Origin: Cryptomeria japonica | Lineage: Eukaryota; Streptophyta; Pinopsida; Cupressales; Cupressaceae | Direction of reading: 5' to 3' | Length of the DNA: 64,000 bases | Assembly: GCF_030272615.1 (NCBI RefSeq) | Contig: NC_081409.1 | Coordinates: forward strand, 615,582,755-615,646,754 | Part shown: one piece after another, positions 48,860 to 61,300 of the stretch | Layout of the letters: each line of letters opens with the position of its first letter | Numbering within the stretch: the stretch's first letter is position 1 | Made by a program: the position numbers and the translations under genes | Notes under the pieces: generated by a model | The model's database searches: none | Told to the model about the DNA's origin: nothing | What the model saw: only the letters and a program-made list of their open reading frames with translations

Positions 48860-49492
48860 GCTCCGTAGGGAGCCAAACTCTTTGAAAAGGATTGACTCTT
48901 GTCAATCCACTGACCATTACCCTCGTGATCCACCAGAGAAGAAGAGAGACACTTCAAATTTTTTCCCATAATTTCTCCACACAAAGTTGTCACTTGGTCT
49001 GCCAAATTTCTGCCTCGATTTCTGAAGCTGGGAACAACCATGGCTCATTGCATACTTTGAAGGGCACCCTGTCACCTTTTTCCCCAACAGGTTGCAATGA
49101 AAGTGAAAAGGTAGTCTTTCAAAATTAAGAAATTGAGTCCAAAAGCCTTGAGAGAAAAAGGTTTTTGGATTGAAGGTTGACTTGCATAAGCTCACCATTA
49201 CAGAATCCCTCCCTAATCTGCTCACAGAAACATTGGAATCCTCATCAATTTTGATACAGGTGCCCACCTTTTTGACTTGTCACCGAATAAGAGCACAGTT
49301 CATCATCCACAATGGAAGATTATCTAGTCTGTTCGATATTGTCACTCCAGAAATAAGAAATCTGAATGGTAAAAATGGGGTATAGGGGCCCAAGAATACT
49401 CCATACCTTTTGATAAACCAGGGGCTCAATTTGATTTCGATAGTTTTAATTTTTTCCATTAAAGTATGGCCAAGAACACCCTCCAACACCAA
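48860..49492 (-). pseudogene. LINE ORF1-like fragment (DUF4283-like), minus strand
   Basis: Minus-strand frames 49280-49492 and 48917-49267 together resemble the plant LINE ORF1/DUF4283 region: RFLISGVTISNRLDNLPLWM, then VGTCIKIDEDSNVSVSRLGR and MVSLCKSTFNP. This matches the usual order of a leucine/proline linker, then a glycine-x-KID segment, then a beta-strand. The assignment is by pattern only. It is broken by stops and sits back to back with the endonuclease fragment on the other strand. Confidence 0.45.
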
Positions 49493-49693
49493 AATAATCG
49501 TTAACTAAAAAACCTATTTTCCCTTTATATCAATTATTTGCCTTGTGTACCCCTTTTGGCCCCCAACAATGATATTGTAAATGGCACACAATAAGCTTCA
49601 AAAGCAATGGCTGCCACAAAAATGAACCCTTCATTATATGCATGCACAAGTGCTTTTATTTGTTGGCCTTGTTGAGTGAAGGTACAGGTGCTT
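49401..49693. repeat. About 290 bp repeat, copy 1
   Basis: Runs from about ccttttgataaaccaggg to gttgagtgaaggtacaggtg. A diverged direct copy occurs at 50490-50797. Its minus strand includes the start of the ORF1-like fragment (MEKIKTIEIKLS). Confidence 0.8.
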
Positions 49694-50505
49694 GTTCAAG
49701 AGATTAAGGCTGTAGGGTTTCACCTTGACAACACTTTGAGTTTTATCTGGAAAACTGCAGCAGTGTTCCATACTAGAAGGGTGGGATTGCTATCCTCGTG
49801 AGTCTGAAATGGCGGAAACATATTTCTTCTTGTGGCTGCTCCCCATGTAATAGGTGTATGTGGATCATTTTTGAAGAATAATAAGAAGTTTGGAATCTGC
49901 TTCATATATGCCCCTAATGATTATAGGGAGATAATTGAGGTTTGGAAGTGGATTGTGTCTGATCTTTCCAGAGTTCCCTGGATTTTTGGAGGTGACTTCA
50001 ACATGATTGAGAATAAGGTAGATAAGACTGGAGGTTCTCCATGGTCCTGGAAAGGAAATGAACATTTCTATTGGTACAGAATGAATAAGATGTTAAAATT
50101 GTTTGATCCACTTGAAGGGAAAAAGAAAGAAAGTAAAATTATGTGGTTTACTTGGTGCAACAATTAGAGCATGGGTAAGAGAGCATATTGCAGATTGGAT
50201 AGGTTTTATGCCCAAGAAGATACTTTTAATTTTGATAGCAAAATAGAGGCCAACTGTGTTGTTGTGGATCCTAGAACACTGTATGATCATTATCCTATTG
50301 AGGCTAGGATTATTGTGAACTTCAATGGTTCTCATGGGGGTATTAGGAGGGATGGACTATACAAGCTTAACAGTGAAGTCTTGAAGTACCCTGATTGCCT
50401 GGAAGGAATTGCTACTATTAGACTCGTTAACAATTTTTTTTTCCTTAGGAATTCTGCTAGAGAATATTGGGATGAAGTAGTTTCCAAAATCCGTACCTTT
50501 TGAAA
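49694..50505 (+). pseudogene. LINE ORF2 endonuclease fragment
   Basis: The fragment encodes part of an APE-type endonuclease: QEIKAVGFHLDN at the start (frame-shifted), FGICFIYAPNDYREIIEVW, the metal-binding WIFGGDFNMIE, then RLDRFYAQED and DHYPIEARIIV. A stop at 50167 separates frames 49832-50167 and 50171-50503. RT and the remainder of ORF2 are absent. The protein would nick target DNA during LINE insertion. Confidence 0.88.
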
Positions 50506-50797
50506 AACTGGGGACCATTGTTCAGCAACTCAATTTGATTTCAATAGTTTTATTTTTTTCCAATACAATATAGCCAAGAACACCCTCGAACACCAAAATG
50601 ATCTTTAACTAAAAAAACTATATTCCACCATAATAATAAAGTAGTTGTCTTGTGTACCCCTTTTGGCCTCAACAATGATGTTGTAAATCACACACAATAA
50701 GCTTCAAAAGAAATGGTTGCCACAAAAATGAACCCTTTATTATTATGCATGCACAAGTGCTTTATTTGCTGCCCTTGTTGAGTGAAGGTACAGGTGG
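50490..50797. repeat. About 300 bp repeat, copy 2
   Basis: Direct, diverged copy of 49401-49693, ending in the identical gttgagtgaaggtacaggtg. It flanks the endonuclease fragment on its right side. Confidence 0.8.
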
Positions 50798-52544
50798 GAT
50801 GAGCCTGGAAAAGGTAAAAGGTAAAGTTAGATTTTAGGTCACATCCATCCTTCTGATCTTCTGATGGAAGCCCACAAGAGGATTTATTTTTCTATTTTGC
50901 TTATATATTGTTCGAAATGCAAATCCGTAAGTTTTGGTCTTATGAGGTTTAGTAAATGCAACCTTGGAATCCACCTATGCCTGCAGTAACCATTGTATCA
51001 AAGAGAAATCAAAATATATATATAATATATTCCATTATTTCACATTGTGGCCAGCAACAAACAAATTTGCAGAATAACCTGCAAAATTCTTTCAAGCACC
51101 AAACGTTGCCCAATGGTATCAGATAATGGGTTTTGTGTATCAATAGAAATGGTTGCCAAATCCTGTACTTTCTGGAATCCTAAAAACTTCTTGCTCTAAT
51201 GGTTTTAATAGGTACTCCTCAGTCATCTCTTATTTGTTTTCTTTTCTAGTTTTTGCACAATGCCCTGCTCCTTGTACTTGCCAATTTTTTTAACTGGAAT
51301 TGTTTATTACTTGCTTCTTTATTGGTTTGGTCTGTTTGCATCTTGCAATGGTCTTTTGTTTTGTTTTCATTATGTCTTTCCCAAAAGACCTGGTAGTGCT
51401 TGTGCCAAATGATGTTTAAGGTTGCATGGGTCGTTTGTCGGCTTACATCTCTATTCATTTGTTTGTATGGGAATGGAGGAAGCAATACCCGATCCTGCAT
51501 TTTCAACTCAAATCTAAACCTATGACAATGAAGATGTGTTTCAGAATATTGCCTAATGAAGGATAACAATATATCATATTATAAGGAAAGTAGTACTGAG
51601 GAACTCTTATTGGGGGTATAAGTTATGTTTGGAAACTAAAAGAATCCTCTTTTGGGCTTTTAACATGGGGCACACTGCCTCTGTTGTAAACTCTTGGAGA
51701 TATTTGATTATGATTAATGACATCATTATGTTACTGAAACATGAGTGGATCAAAAATAATTGGTAAAAGATGATTTGCATATAAGCTTGCTTCTTGTTTG
51801 TGAATAAATATATAGTCCAGGTTGGAAAGTTATATGATTGGTAGTAACACAACAAGAAAGCTAATTGTTAGAATACTTGTTCCTTGAACAAGCTTAAATG
51901 ATGCTCACAACTATGTTTGATAAAGACACGGAAATAAAGAATACTCGGTGCTTTCCTCTCCCTTAAAATGCCAATATAACTGTAGAACTCAAGCTTGTGA
52001 TCACTATTTAGGATCAAGAATTTATTATGGATTGACCAGCTATGTCAAAATGCTCAAGAATACCAACCACCTTTCTTTGGAGTTTGTATTGGATGATTAT
52101 TGTCATCTTACCCTGTGTTTTGAATTGTTTGTCTCTATGATCAGATCAAGTGCTGTTTATTTAGATGAATTAAAATGCATAAGAAATACTTAACAGTTCA
52201 ATAACTGATTAAATTTGCCAAGATTTTTACACTAGATTATGGTTCACCACAGCAACATTTATTTGATAGTTGTGATGATTGGCATCCATTTTCTTACATT
52301 TTTTTACAGGTGCTTGAATGTTTATGTACTTGTGAACAATGATTAGCAAGAAATAGTTCAAGGAACATATATTTGGCTATACCTAAAATTTATCTTATTT
52401 TTGACCAAATACATAAGAAATCTTGTGTGATTGAATGTATAAGAAAATTTTCATGATTGCAGCAGACATGCCTCAAGCTTTCTCTTTCTCTGCAATTTTT
52501 TTTTCCCAGTGTTTCTTATTTTGATTCTCACTTGTACTGAACAG
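50798..52544. other. End of CBP60 intron 2, no gene recognised
   Basis: T-rich intron sequence leading to a polypyrimidine stretch (about 52495-52525) and the acceptor of exon 3. Nothing else seen. Confidence 0.6.
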
Positions 52545-52603
52545 GTTAGTGAAGAGGTTGAACGTGCCTTAGCAAAGTTAGCACCAGCTAAAATTGCTAA
52601 CAG
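52545..52603 (+). CDS. CBP60: CBP60 family protein, exon 3
   Basis: The acceptor ctgaacag ends at 52544 and the donor gtgtgt starts at 52604. The 59 bp exon reads VSEEVERALAKLAPAKIAN plus two bases. It joins phase 0 to exon 2 and extends the block ILRRV-VSEEVERALAKL, which is contiguous in known CBP60 proteins although exon 2 lies 15 kb away. The next exon would carry the DNA-binding region and is not in the window. Confidence 0.92.
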
Positions 52604-53483
52604 GTGTGTAGATTTTGAATAAGAATTCATTCATTTTCTTTTCATGAAATTTTATTGCAGATTTCTTATTCCTTTCTGATGAAGGATTATAATAAGCATA
52701 TTGGAATCTATCAGTGTTAATTTTTTTGTACGTAGGCATAATTCCACACCTTTTACATGCTTTGTTGTTGAAATGTCATATTCATTGTATACATAGCAAT
52801 CTTAATATTAGCTCTCAGATGATATTACGTATACCTTATACTTGGCTCATATAAGATTCTAAGGCAAGGCTTCATGCTTGGTTTCTAAGCCTTAAATCAT
52901 TGGGACAAGTTTGTATAGTTTTGTTTGTAGCAGTTTGAGTTTATTTCCCGTGGGGGTATAACTGAAAGCCATTGTTTAATATGTGATATACTTACTATTT
53001 TGTTGATTATGAAGTGCTTAGCTCATCTATATCCCAATATTGTTTGTAGAAACTCTTGCCAGTTATTTTCACCAGCAATTTATGCATAACACGTCACCTT
53101 GTTTGATTTATTCCAACATTCTCCAAGGCACACAGCCATTATGTCCACTAAAAAGTACAAAGCTTTGTTTCAATATAGAATTCTTGAGCACCAAGTAGAC
53201 GAAGTAGATTATGCTGCCAAACATTTTTAAGGTAGATTATTGGTCTCAAAAGAACTTTATATTTACGAGTACTAATCTCTAGTTACTAAATCATCAAACT
53301 ATATCAATCTATTGTGGTTATTTGTAGTCATAGCTGTTTGATCATTGCTTTTATGCTATTTAATTCTGTTATAAATTATACCTTATTTCTCACTAATGAA
53401 ACTGATGTAGCTGTATAAAGAAAGTTCTCAACTGTTAAGGAAGTGGCAATACATTATAAGTAATAGGTGGAAAACCATGCAAC

Positions 53484-53851
53484 TATTAGAATATTTAATT
53501 ATATTTTAGTCAACTATATTTAGTTCCTTGTTTAATGGTCATTTAGCTTTTTAGTTAATTAGCTTTTAAGCTTTATTTAGCATTTAGCTTTTTCTTTTTA
53601 GTTAATTAGCTTTTAAGCTTTATTTAGCATTTAGCTTTTTCTTTTTAGTTAATTAGCTTTTAAGCTTTATTTAGCGTTTATCTTTTTAGTAGTTCACTTT
53701 AAATGACTTGTTAGCGTTTAGCTTTTTAGTAGTTCACTTTAAATGACTTGTTCTTTATTTAGAATGTTGTGCTTGTAATCTCTTTATATACACTTGTATA
53801 TTGTTGAATAGATTATCCGATTATTGAATCATTCATTCAATTTATTTTTCA
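53484..53851 (+). repeat. 5' LTR with expanded internal tandem units
   Basis: 368 bp. Units of about 45-65 bp (ttagttaattagcttttaag ...) are repeated about three times at 53540-53740, more than in the 281 bp 3' LTR. TATA-like tttatatacac (about 53783). Confidence 0.85.
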
Positions 53852-54639
53852 TGGTATCAGAGTGGGTCGATGGGATTCTTTAAAGTTTGGCAAAATTTTT
53901 AATGAAAATTCATGGCCTTCTTTATGGAATATTTTCCAGATTTTTTTTATTGTTTTTTAATAAAAAAATGATTTTGCTTTTTTGAAGGCTTTTTGAGGGT
54001 TTCGAGGGTTTTTGGTTTGTGGGCAAATTTCTTTGTGCTGGTCAATAGTTCATGTTGTTTTAGGGTTCTAGAGATTTTCGGGCTTGCAACCTAGAGGTTT
54101 TTTTTTGTAGGGTGAAAATTTTCCTAGGTGTTGATGTCTGTTTTATCATCTACCAAACATTAGAATAGGATACCCAAAGGTATTCTATCCTCTCCTGAAA
54201 AATCACTACTGATTCCAAGGTCTATATGTGTGAACAAGCAACTTTAGTGAAATAGCTTCTTGGGTAGTGTATGCTGAAAATCTCAAGGGGGACTTACGTT
54301 AACAAATGTCTTTGAATTGTTGGACTTAGACGGATTTAGCAATTTTTTAGGCTCTTTTTTTTTTGGATTTTCGGGGATTTAGACTTTCAAAAAAGAGAAA
54401 AGAGATAGGGTTTAGGAAAGCTAATCTAATCCTACAAACTCCGGAGACAGTATCAATTGGGTGCTCTCGAGAAACCAAACTTTGCTTCGCCACACTAGGG
54501 ACAACTACACAAAGCCGGTGCAATCTTCAATGGATTGTGCTTATGATTAAGATATTGGGATGCACAGAGGATGGGCTCAGACTAACTTTGCACGGTGAAA
54601 TGGAAATCATCCATTCACCAAAAGTATGAGCGGAGATAC

Positions 54640-55013
54640 ACTATCGATTGACACTTATCAAATCCTTCATTCAAATTAACAACAATGAAAGCAAATCTAA
54701 ATTAATTTTAACTAAGTGTTGAGGAAATTGAAACCATGCAAATCATTTAAACAATAGGGATTACAAAGCCTTAAGAGAAAGCGCACATGCAATATATTAT
54801 CTAGAAATGACCTTACGCAACAATACATCAAAAACCTCACACTCTCCAAACGAGAGGAGGTAACCTTATATATTTTCTCAAAAATAAATGAACGGCCGAG
54901 ATCAAAACAGTGATCAAGGGCCAAGATTGAAAGCTATAAACCCTAATTAGGGTTTCCCAAAACACTATCAGCTTAAATGAATAAGAAAGTGACATGTGGC
55001 ACAACTGCTAATT
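54640..55013 (-). other. Non-coding tail of embedded minus-strand retroelement, possible LTR fragment
   Basis: Follows the stop of the long minus-strand ORF. It has an aaccttatatattttctc TATA-like stretch and an LTR-like aaccctaattagggttt palindrome (about 54943). No partner LTR found. Confidence 0.35.
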
Positions 55014-58000
55014 TCACTGAGGTGAGCGTCCACTTTCCTCTTTAGCAGATTTGATGTACTTGGACACAATAAGCCTGACCTCCTCCATAGAGACACTTGA
55101 CAAGCTACTAATTTGGAAGTCGATGATGTCCACATCATCGGTACATGTGGCAAGGATGCTTTCCCACTCAACCGCTTGGGCAAGAAAGTTTTCATCGATG
55201 AAGAGAAAGTTTGCAATCTTCGAAAGATCGCCCTTGTCAATCATCCCTGAGTCTTTGAAGAAGCTTGACTGAATCCTGGTTCTTAGGTTCTTTGCCTGCA
55301 GATGCTTCTCCCTTATACTCTCTTTCTTCCAAATCTTAGATGCTACATGAAACACCTTGCTCAAGATCTCCCTGACACTCTCCTCTGTCTTAAAGCACTT
55401 AGTCTCGGATTTCTTCAAAACTTCAATCCGGGTGACCAAGGCATAATACCAGGTGTTGAAGTCATACCTATCTTTGACCTGTATGACACCTGCATCCACT
55501 AGACTTCTTTTCGAGAAGCCTTAGATAACCTTCAGATGCGGAAGTATTTCATCTTGGATTTCCTCCATGTCCTCCCAATTGGTAGCTAGGTCCTGGATAC
55601 GGCTGACCAGCGAAGAGGCCGACTCATGTGCTGACACTAAATTTTCTACTAGTATATCAGCATGTGCTGAAGCATCTGAAATCTACTCCTTGGCTTGTGT
55701 GAACGTGCCCTTCAAATCCTCATAATCCTTCATCGACTCCTGCTGAAGAGGCTGTGGAGGGGTAATCGGGATCTCATGGTTAAGTGGCCTAGTAAGATGC
55801 TGGTTTTATTCTTCAACCTTCTTTCTCTTCTCTCTCCTGAGCTAAACTTGCCTCCAGGGCGTTACAAGAGTCATCAAAGTACTGGACCTCTTGGTCTTGG
55901 GTGGGCTTACCCAACTCTATAGTGGTGATCTTGTAGTCCTCTGGGGCAACACTGTTCCGAGTTTTCCCTTCCTTCGGCACGACTATTTGAACTGTTCTGA
56001 ATTTTGCACTATCTCTCTGAATCAATGAGAACTTTCTGGCTGGCTTGGGCGGTTTGGCTATGACTGGCTCATTCACCTTCTCTAGAAATGTTGCTGTGAT
56101 CTCTTCAGAACAGGCTTCCTTGGGGACCTTAGCCTTTATCCTCTCCCTTAGCCAATCAGGGATAGTTGATTGCTCTACGGTATTCTGATCAAACCCATCA
56201 TCTGTCCCTCCTAGGTTCGTAGCTATACCATCCAAGAAGATTACTGGAGATGCAGGCGTTTCAATTTGCTCTCTGTCGGGACTTTGGACGACTGCTTTCA
56301 TTATTTCCTCGATCGAAGGAGAAGGCACTCTCACTTCATTATTAATCATACATATGTCCATCTCCTGCTCCTCGACTGCATTTTGATCAGGTATGACAGA
56401 GGTGGCACTTAGGATGGAATGACCTTCGCTGGATTCCCGCCTTTCCCCTACAATCTTCTTTCCTGTGACCTTTACGGAGCTTCCAACTAATTCCTTCCTC
56501 TTCAGAGACCCAACACTCTCTGGATTTCGGGCATTACCTGCAGAGATACAAGGGTTGGAGGACAAAGGGTCATCTACTCCCATCAATTCATAGGTCAAGG
56601 CCACACCTTTAGACTTTAATTGCTTTGTCCTTTCAGATGTCCACCACCTAGAATACTCAACCACCGACCTCATGAGGTCTGCTAGATCTGATTTCTCTCC
56701 CTCCGCCCAATCTATCAAGGCTAGTGGTTCATTCTTCATCTTTTCGAAGCCTGGCTGCTGAAGCTCAAGGCTGTCCTCTACTTGGTCAGCAACTCTAAAC
56801 ACCTCCGTCGCTCTTACCAGGCTCAAGGGAATCATCGACCAAAATCTCTTCCTGATTTCGAAACTATTGGCTGCATTAGCCCAATAATCTTCTAGATCAG
56901 CTCTGTGCTCAAACTTCATCCCTTCAACCCTTTTTATTTTGTGGAACGGATCAAAATTCTTCCTCGCCTTGTACTGATAAAAGGGATACCAAGCCAACTC
57001 CTTCTCAGCAGTCGCAACAACTTGTGACGATGGGCATGTTTCCAACCCATTACCAATGGTGAGAGAGGAAGTTCTTGCCTTCTTTTGTTTATCTCTTTGA
57101 ATTGCCATGTACCCCTCTAGTTGCCTCACAACCTCGAGTAACACAACTCGGTTGGTAGGGTAAGCTGGAAGCTTATAGGGAGACCCAGTAAACCCCTGAA
57201 TTTTGAGGTAGGTGAACTTCGGGTATTAGATATACCAATATCCAAATCTACTGATGAAGTCCATAGACTCTTGAGTGAGTCTCTGGTGCAGTTCACCTTG
57301 CAACGTCTGTGTGATGTACATGAGGAAGGTATCATTCACTCTTTTAAAATGGAATTTTTCTTCCATGTGGACTTGGGGATAACAATCATAGACTGGAAAC
57401 TGGTTTTCTTTGTTTCCCGCTTCCCCTCTGCAAGTGAGACCTCTGTATCTGTAGGTTCTTGTAAAACAGGTACGAGCTCATGAAGAAGGTCCTATTTGCT
57501 TCTAGGTTCCTCAGCTGGCTGTCCAAGTTGTCACTTATCAGCCGAGCCCAGTCTATCATTTTCACTCCATTCATTATTTCATTAATGAAATAATACATCC
57601 AGGGCTCGAATGGATCACCTTGAGGATTTCCTATTATCCTGTTCAGCAGAACGATCATGTCTCCAATGTCTTCCTTGAAGTATGCTCTCACCAAACTCTT
57701 CCTTTGAAGTTTGGAGGTGCCTTTCCTTGGCTTATCAAGCTAGGAATGATTAACGATGGCGTCATACTCCTCCAAGTGGTCTTGATACATGCTATCAACT
57801 TCGTCCTTGGTCACGTACACAATGTTATGATACTCTGGGATCCTGAAGGCTTCTCTGATGGCCTCATCGCTGATGTTCGCTAGCACTCTTCCGTCAGGTG
57901 CAACGATGTCCTTACTGGTGGGGTTGTAATTGCTTAGCACATTCAACTACTAATTCGGTGCATTGCATGGTGGGGAGAAAACCAACAACATGCATGATGC

Positions 58001-58190
58001 CACTCTTCATCATCTTTCGTGCGGTTGTGGTAGGCACAAGGTTGTCCAAACCAAACATCCGTTTCTTAAATTCCCTCAAATTGATGTGCCCGAGGTTGGT
58101 GTCACTAACATTCTTCCACTTCTAAGTCATCCTTGACTCCGGAGGAGCGTCTTTATCCACTTGAAATTTCTTAGTGCCTAGGATCTGCAA
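55014..58190 (-). pseudogene. Unrecognised retroelement-associated ORF (about 1000 codons, decayed)
   Basis: On the minus strand an AG acceptor-like gttgcag (about 58185) opens a frame with FKKRMFGLDNLVPTTTARKM. Blocks 57740-57946 (DEAIREAFRIPEYHNIVYVT) and 57386-57694 (FKEDIGDMIVLLNRIIG, EPWMYYFINEIMNGVKMIDW) follow. The clean 443-codon block is 55813-57144 (basic then acidic, low complexity after about residue 200). A helical C-terminal part at 55014-55499 completes it. Several stops and at least two frame breaks occur. The middle block resembles the 'putative plant transposon protein' type carried by some plant gypsy elements, but I cannot assign a family firmly. No gag or pol motif accompanies it, so it may be a second example of an extra ORF carried in a retroelement. 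Confidence 0.5.
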
Positions 58191-60700
58191 CCAGATAATG
58201 AAACTTAAGTTAGAAATTAATTCGTAGATCGAAGAAAATAGGGGTTGCGAATGGCTAAGTGTTTGAAGATTTCATTCTTTTTTCCTCATACTTAGCCAAA
58301 AAAAATGGATTCTTGTATATAAATTCTTCAATCTCAAGGATGGTTGTGATCACAATACCACACTACGTGCTATAACTCAAAAACTCTCTTATACTAATTA
58401 AAAAATGATTTTCCTTCACTAGAAATTCAAATAAATCCATTAAAAATCATTTTCCATAACTCTGAAAATACTCAGAAAATACACAAATCTGCATCATAAA
58501 TTCAATTTCACCTTCGAATAGATTGAAGTAAGGCTGGAAATTTCTCAAAAACTCAGAAAGAATTAACAATTCTTCTTTATACCACCAGCTGGCTTCACTC
58601 AAAAATCTGCGAATCCTTTGTCAAGAAGCTTGCCAAACTGCAAGCAATATCAAAATTCTTCAGATGGACTCCAATCTGCAAACACTTTGCTATGCTCTCC
58701 TCAAGAACTTCGAACTTCTTAGTGTAAAAATGAAGTTACAAATGAAGTATTTGTAAATGAAGTTGAATTCCCAATTAGAAACATGCAAACTCCTCCAACT
58801 CATGTTTCTAAATCTAACTCGAACCTTTGGGAAAGTGTTGTCATCTTCTCTAGTTCGAAAATCTTTTGTTTGTGCAAGTTTCTAAATTGTTTTTAGTTGA
58901 TTAATTCGAACTAGGCTCATAAAATAGTATCTTCTATAAAGTTTCTAATTTGGAACTCAGTCTGAAAATCCTTTTGATTTGCAAATATCTTCTTTCCAAT
59001 TTAAATCTTGAGTTTCCCATTCTAACTTTCCAACTTGATGATCTTTGAAAATCTCTTTTTCCAACTTTCTAATTTGATTAGGATTTCGATTTTCTTTGGA
59101 AGATTTGATGACATCACTCACATTTTATTGACTTTGTTTGACTTCCAAGAGTAGGGCGGAGTTTTTAGTGTTCATCTTAATGTTTGGGCAGACTTTTGGA
59201 GACTCTCTAACATGTTTACTTGTCTTTAATCTCTTGCTTGGGCGGACTTTTATGACTCCACCATCTCCTTTGACATCACACTTGGGCGGACTTTTGGTCT
59301 ACCTCCTCAAGGCATAGGGCGGACTTTTTGAATACCTCCAACATTACATCTTGGGCGGAGTTTAGGAAGGACACCAAGGAGGGCAGAGTTTTGAGCTCCC
59401 TCTTCTTGTCTTCTCTAACACATGGCGGACTTTAATGGTCTTCAACTTCATGGGGCGGAGTTTGGGAAGACCTCTACCAAGCATGGCGGAGTCTTGAAGG
59501 CATCTCCTTCAACATGTATGGCGGACTTTTGAAGTGACCCCAAGGCATGGCGGAGTTTATAGTATTCCCCTAGGGCGGACTTTAGACTCCCTTCATCATC
59601 TATGGCGGACTTTAGAAGGCCTCATGGAGGGCGGACTTTGGTCTATCACCAAGGGGGCGGACTTTTGAAGGCATCTCCCTCATCTTCTATGGTGGACTTT
59701 GGAAGGCCTTCATCCTTCCTTCTTCAAGGCGGACTCTTGAAGCTACCCCAATCAAGGTGGACTTTTTGAAGTGACCCCACCCAAGGCATAGGGCAGAGTT
59801 TTGAAACCACTCCCAAGGTGGACTTTGGAGGTCCCTCAAGGCATGGCGGAGTTTAGAGTGTTCCCCTAGGGCGGACTTTTGACCCCCTTCACCATGGTGG
59901 ACTTTGATACTCCCTCTTCAAGGCGAACCTCTCCATTGCTAGCATCTTAGGCTTACTTTAATTTTACATCATCATGGCGGACTTTGAGCATCTCTTTGCT
60001 TGGGTGGAGTTTCTGAACACTTGTCATGACACTCAAACCTTATCCATCAGCCAGACTCAGAAATTTTTTGGAAAATTTCAAAATTTCACATTTTAACCAA
60101 ATTTAACTAGATTAACTTGAAATTTGAAATCCATACTCAAGCAAATCATCTGAAGCATTATGACCCCTAAAATGTAGGGAACTGGCTTTTTAAGTCAAAA
60201 CTTGGAAATTTTGGATCTCGATCGAAGCAGGTGAGTGTTACCAGTGCAAACCCTAGATTCCCATTCTGAAAAAGCAAAAAGTAGACATCCCTAAAAAATA
60301 GGAAAAACTTTCTAAAAATAGCCATATCAGGGATCGGGCTAAAAATGCAAAAAATGAAACTTCCTAAAAAATAGGTAAAAGCAAAAAAGCAAACTTTCTA
60401 ATAATAGAAAGTTGTCCAAATTCGTCCAAATCAATTGCGATTTTCGTCCTTTGGCCTTCAGGCACTTTGGCAGTGTCCTAACTCTAGAATCACATGGTTT
60501 GCAAAAACTAATTTTCAATTCTTAGGACTCAAACCGTTCAAAACTGACCAAGGCTTGACAAAACTGAAGCAGAAGGCCACAAGATACTAACAAAAACCCT
60601 AGAAAGCAGGAAAAGAGAGGGTCCCCATTTGCAATGGGGCGATGTGTGAAAAAGGTCACAACACTAGGGTTTTGACCCTTCGGTTCAAGTCGAAATTTTA
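58191..60700 (-). other. Leader-like region upstream of the unrecognised ORF
   Basis: Non-coding; the first kilobase (58200-59150) is AT-rich, then the GGCGGACTTT array (59150-60012), then sequence with repeated cctaaaaaataggaaaa units at about 60288 and 60362. Confidence 0.5.
59150..60012 (-). repeat. Array of about 26 GGCGGACTTT-like motifs
   Basis: Units ggcggactttt, gggcggagttt and ggtggactttg recur every 20-50 bases across 860 bp, separated by unrelated C/T-rich spacers. In the sense of the neighbouring ORF the motif reads AAAGTCCGCC. It is not a simple tandem repeat, because only the 10-11 base core is conserved. Confidence 0.9.
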
Positions 60701-60899
60701 TTCTGGTTGTAGATTCTTGGTGGGTTTTTTGAAACCACAATTAGGTCATCATTAGATTTTTTTGGGTACATCGTTTTCTGTGCCTCAATTTTTGAGCCGT
60801 CGGATTTGCATTTTGTTTTCAGATTCTTGGTGGGTTTTTCGAGAACTTTTTTGGGTTGGTCTCAGATTTTTCTGGGTGCCTCATTTTCCGTGCCTCGAA

Positions 60900-61220
60900 T
60901 GCTGCACCAAGCTTTCTACAACAAGATAGATGGAAGTAGCAGTTTGGTAGTAATAGTGTCAGTGCGGAACAAGCTTTTACTGCCAAGGAAAAGGGCAAAG
61001 GTGAGTACACACAACAGAAAGGGCAGCACAACTCTAAGGAGGGGTTCACACAGAGATTCACATGTCACTATTGTGGTAGATCTGGGCATATCCAAAAGTT
61101 CTGCAGAAAGAGGTTGGCTGATCAAAAGTCCAACCAGGGAGGGTCTTAGGAGCAGGTACATGCTCATGTTGCAGAGCATTCTGAAGAGAAGGAGTCAGCC
61201 TTGTATGCTTTTTGATTTTG
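60900..61220 (+). pseudogene. Copia-type gag zinc knuckle fragment
   Basis: A plus-strand frame reads TCHYCGRSGHIQKFCRKR, a perfect C-x2-C-x4-H-x4-C nucleocapsid knuckle preceded by a Lys/Gln-rich stretch. It is followed by TAG near 61148 and then HVAEHSEEKESALYAF. This is the only coding trace of the outer LTR element itself and points to the copia superfamily. Confidence 0.75.
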
Positions 61221-61300
61221 TCATTGGTTGGGTTTTCTGATTTTTCACCATAAAAAATCATGGGAGGGTTTTGCTTGATTTTTTTTCTCAAAAATCAGGG

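Larger units (their letters stand above)
37516..52544 (+). other. CBP60 intron 2, 15,029 bp, packed with transposon remnants
   Basis: Donor GTAAGT, acceptor TGTACTGAACAG. It holds a hAT transposon (37787-42275), an LTR fragment (about 45500-45790), an LTR-like block (46234-47901), LINE pieces (48860-50505) and a duplicated about 300 bp sequence. All recognised coding pieces belong to transposons. Introns of this size filled with elements are typical of conifers. Confidence 0.85.
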
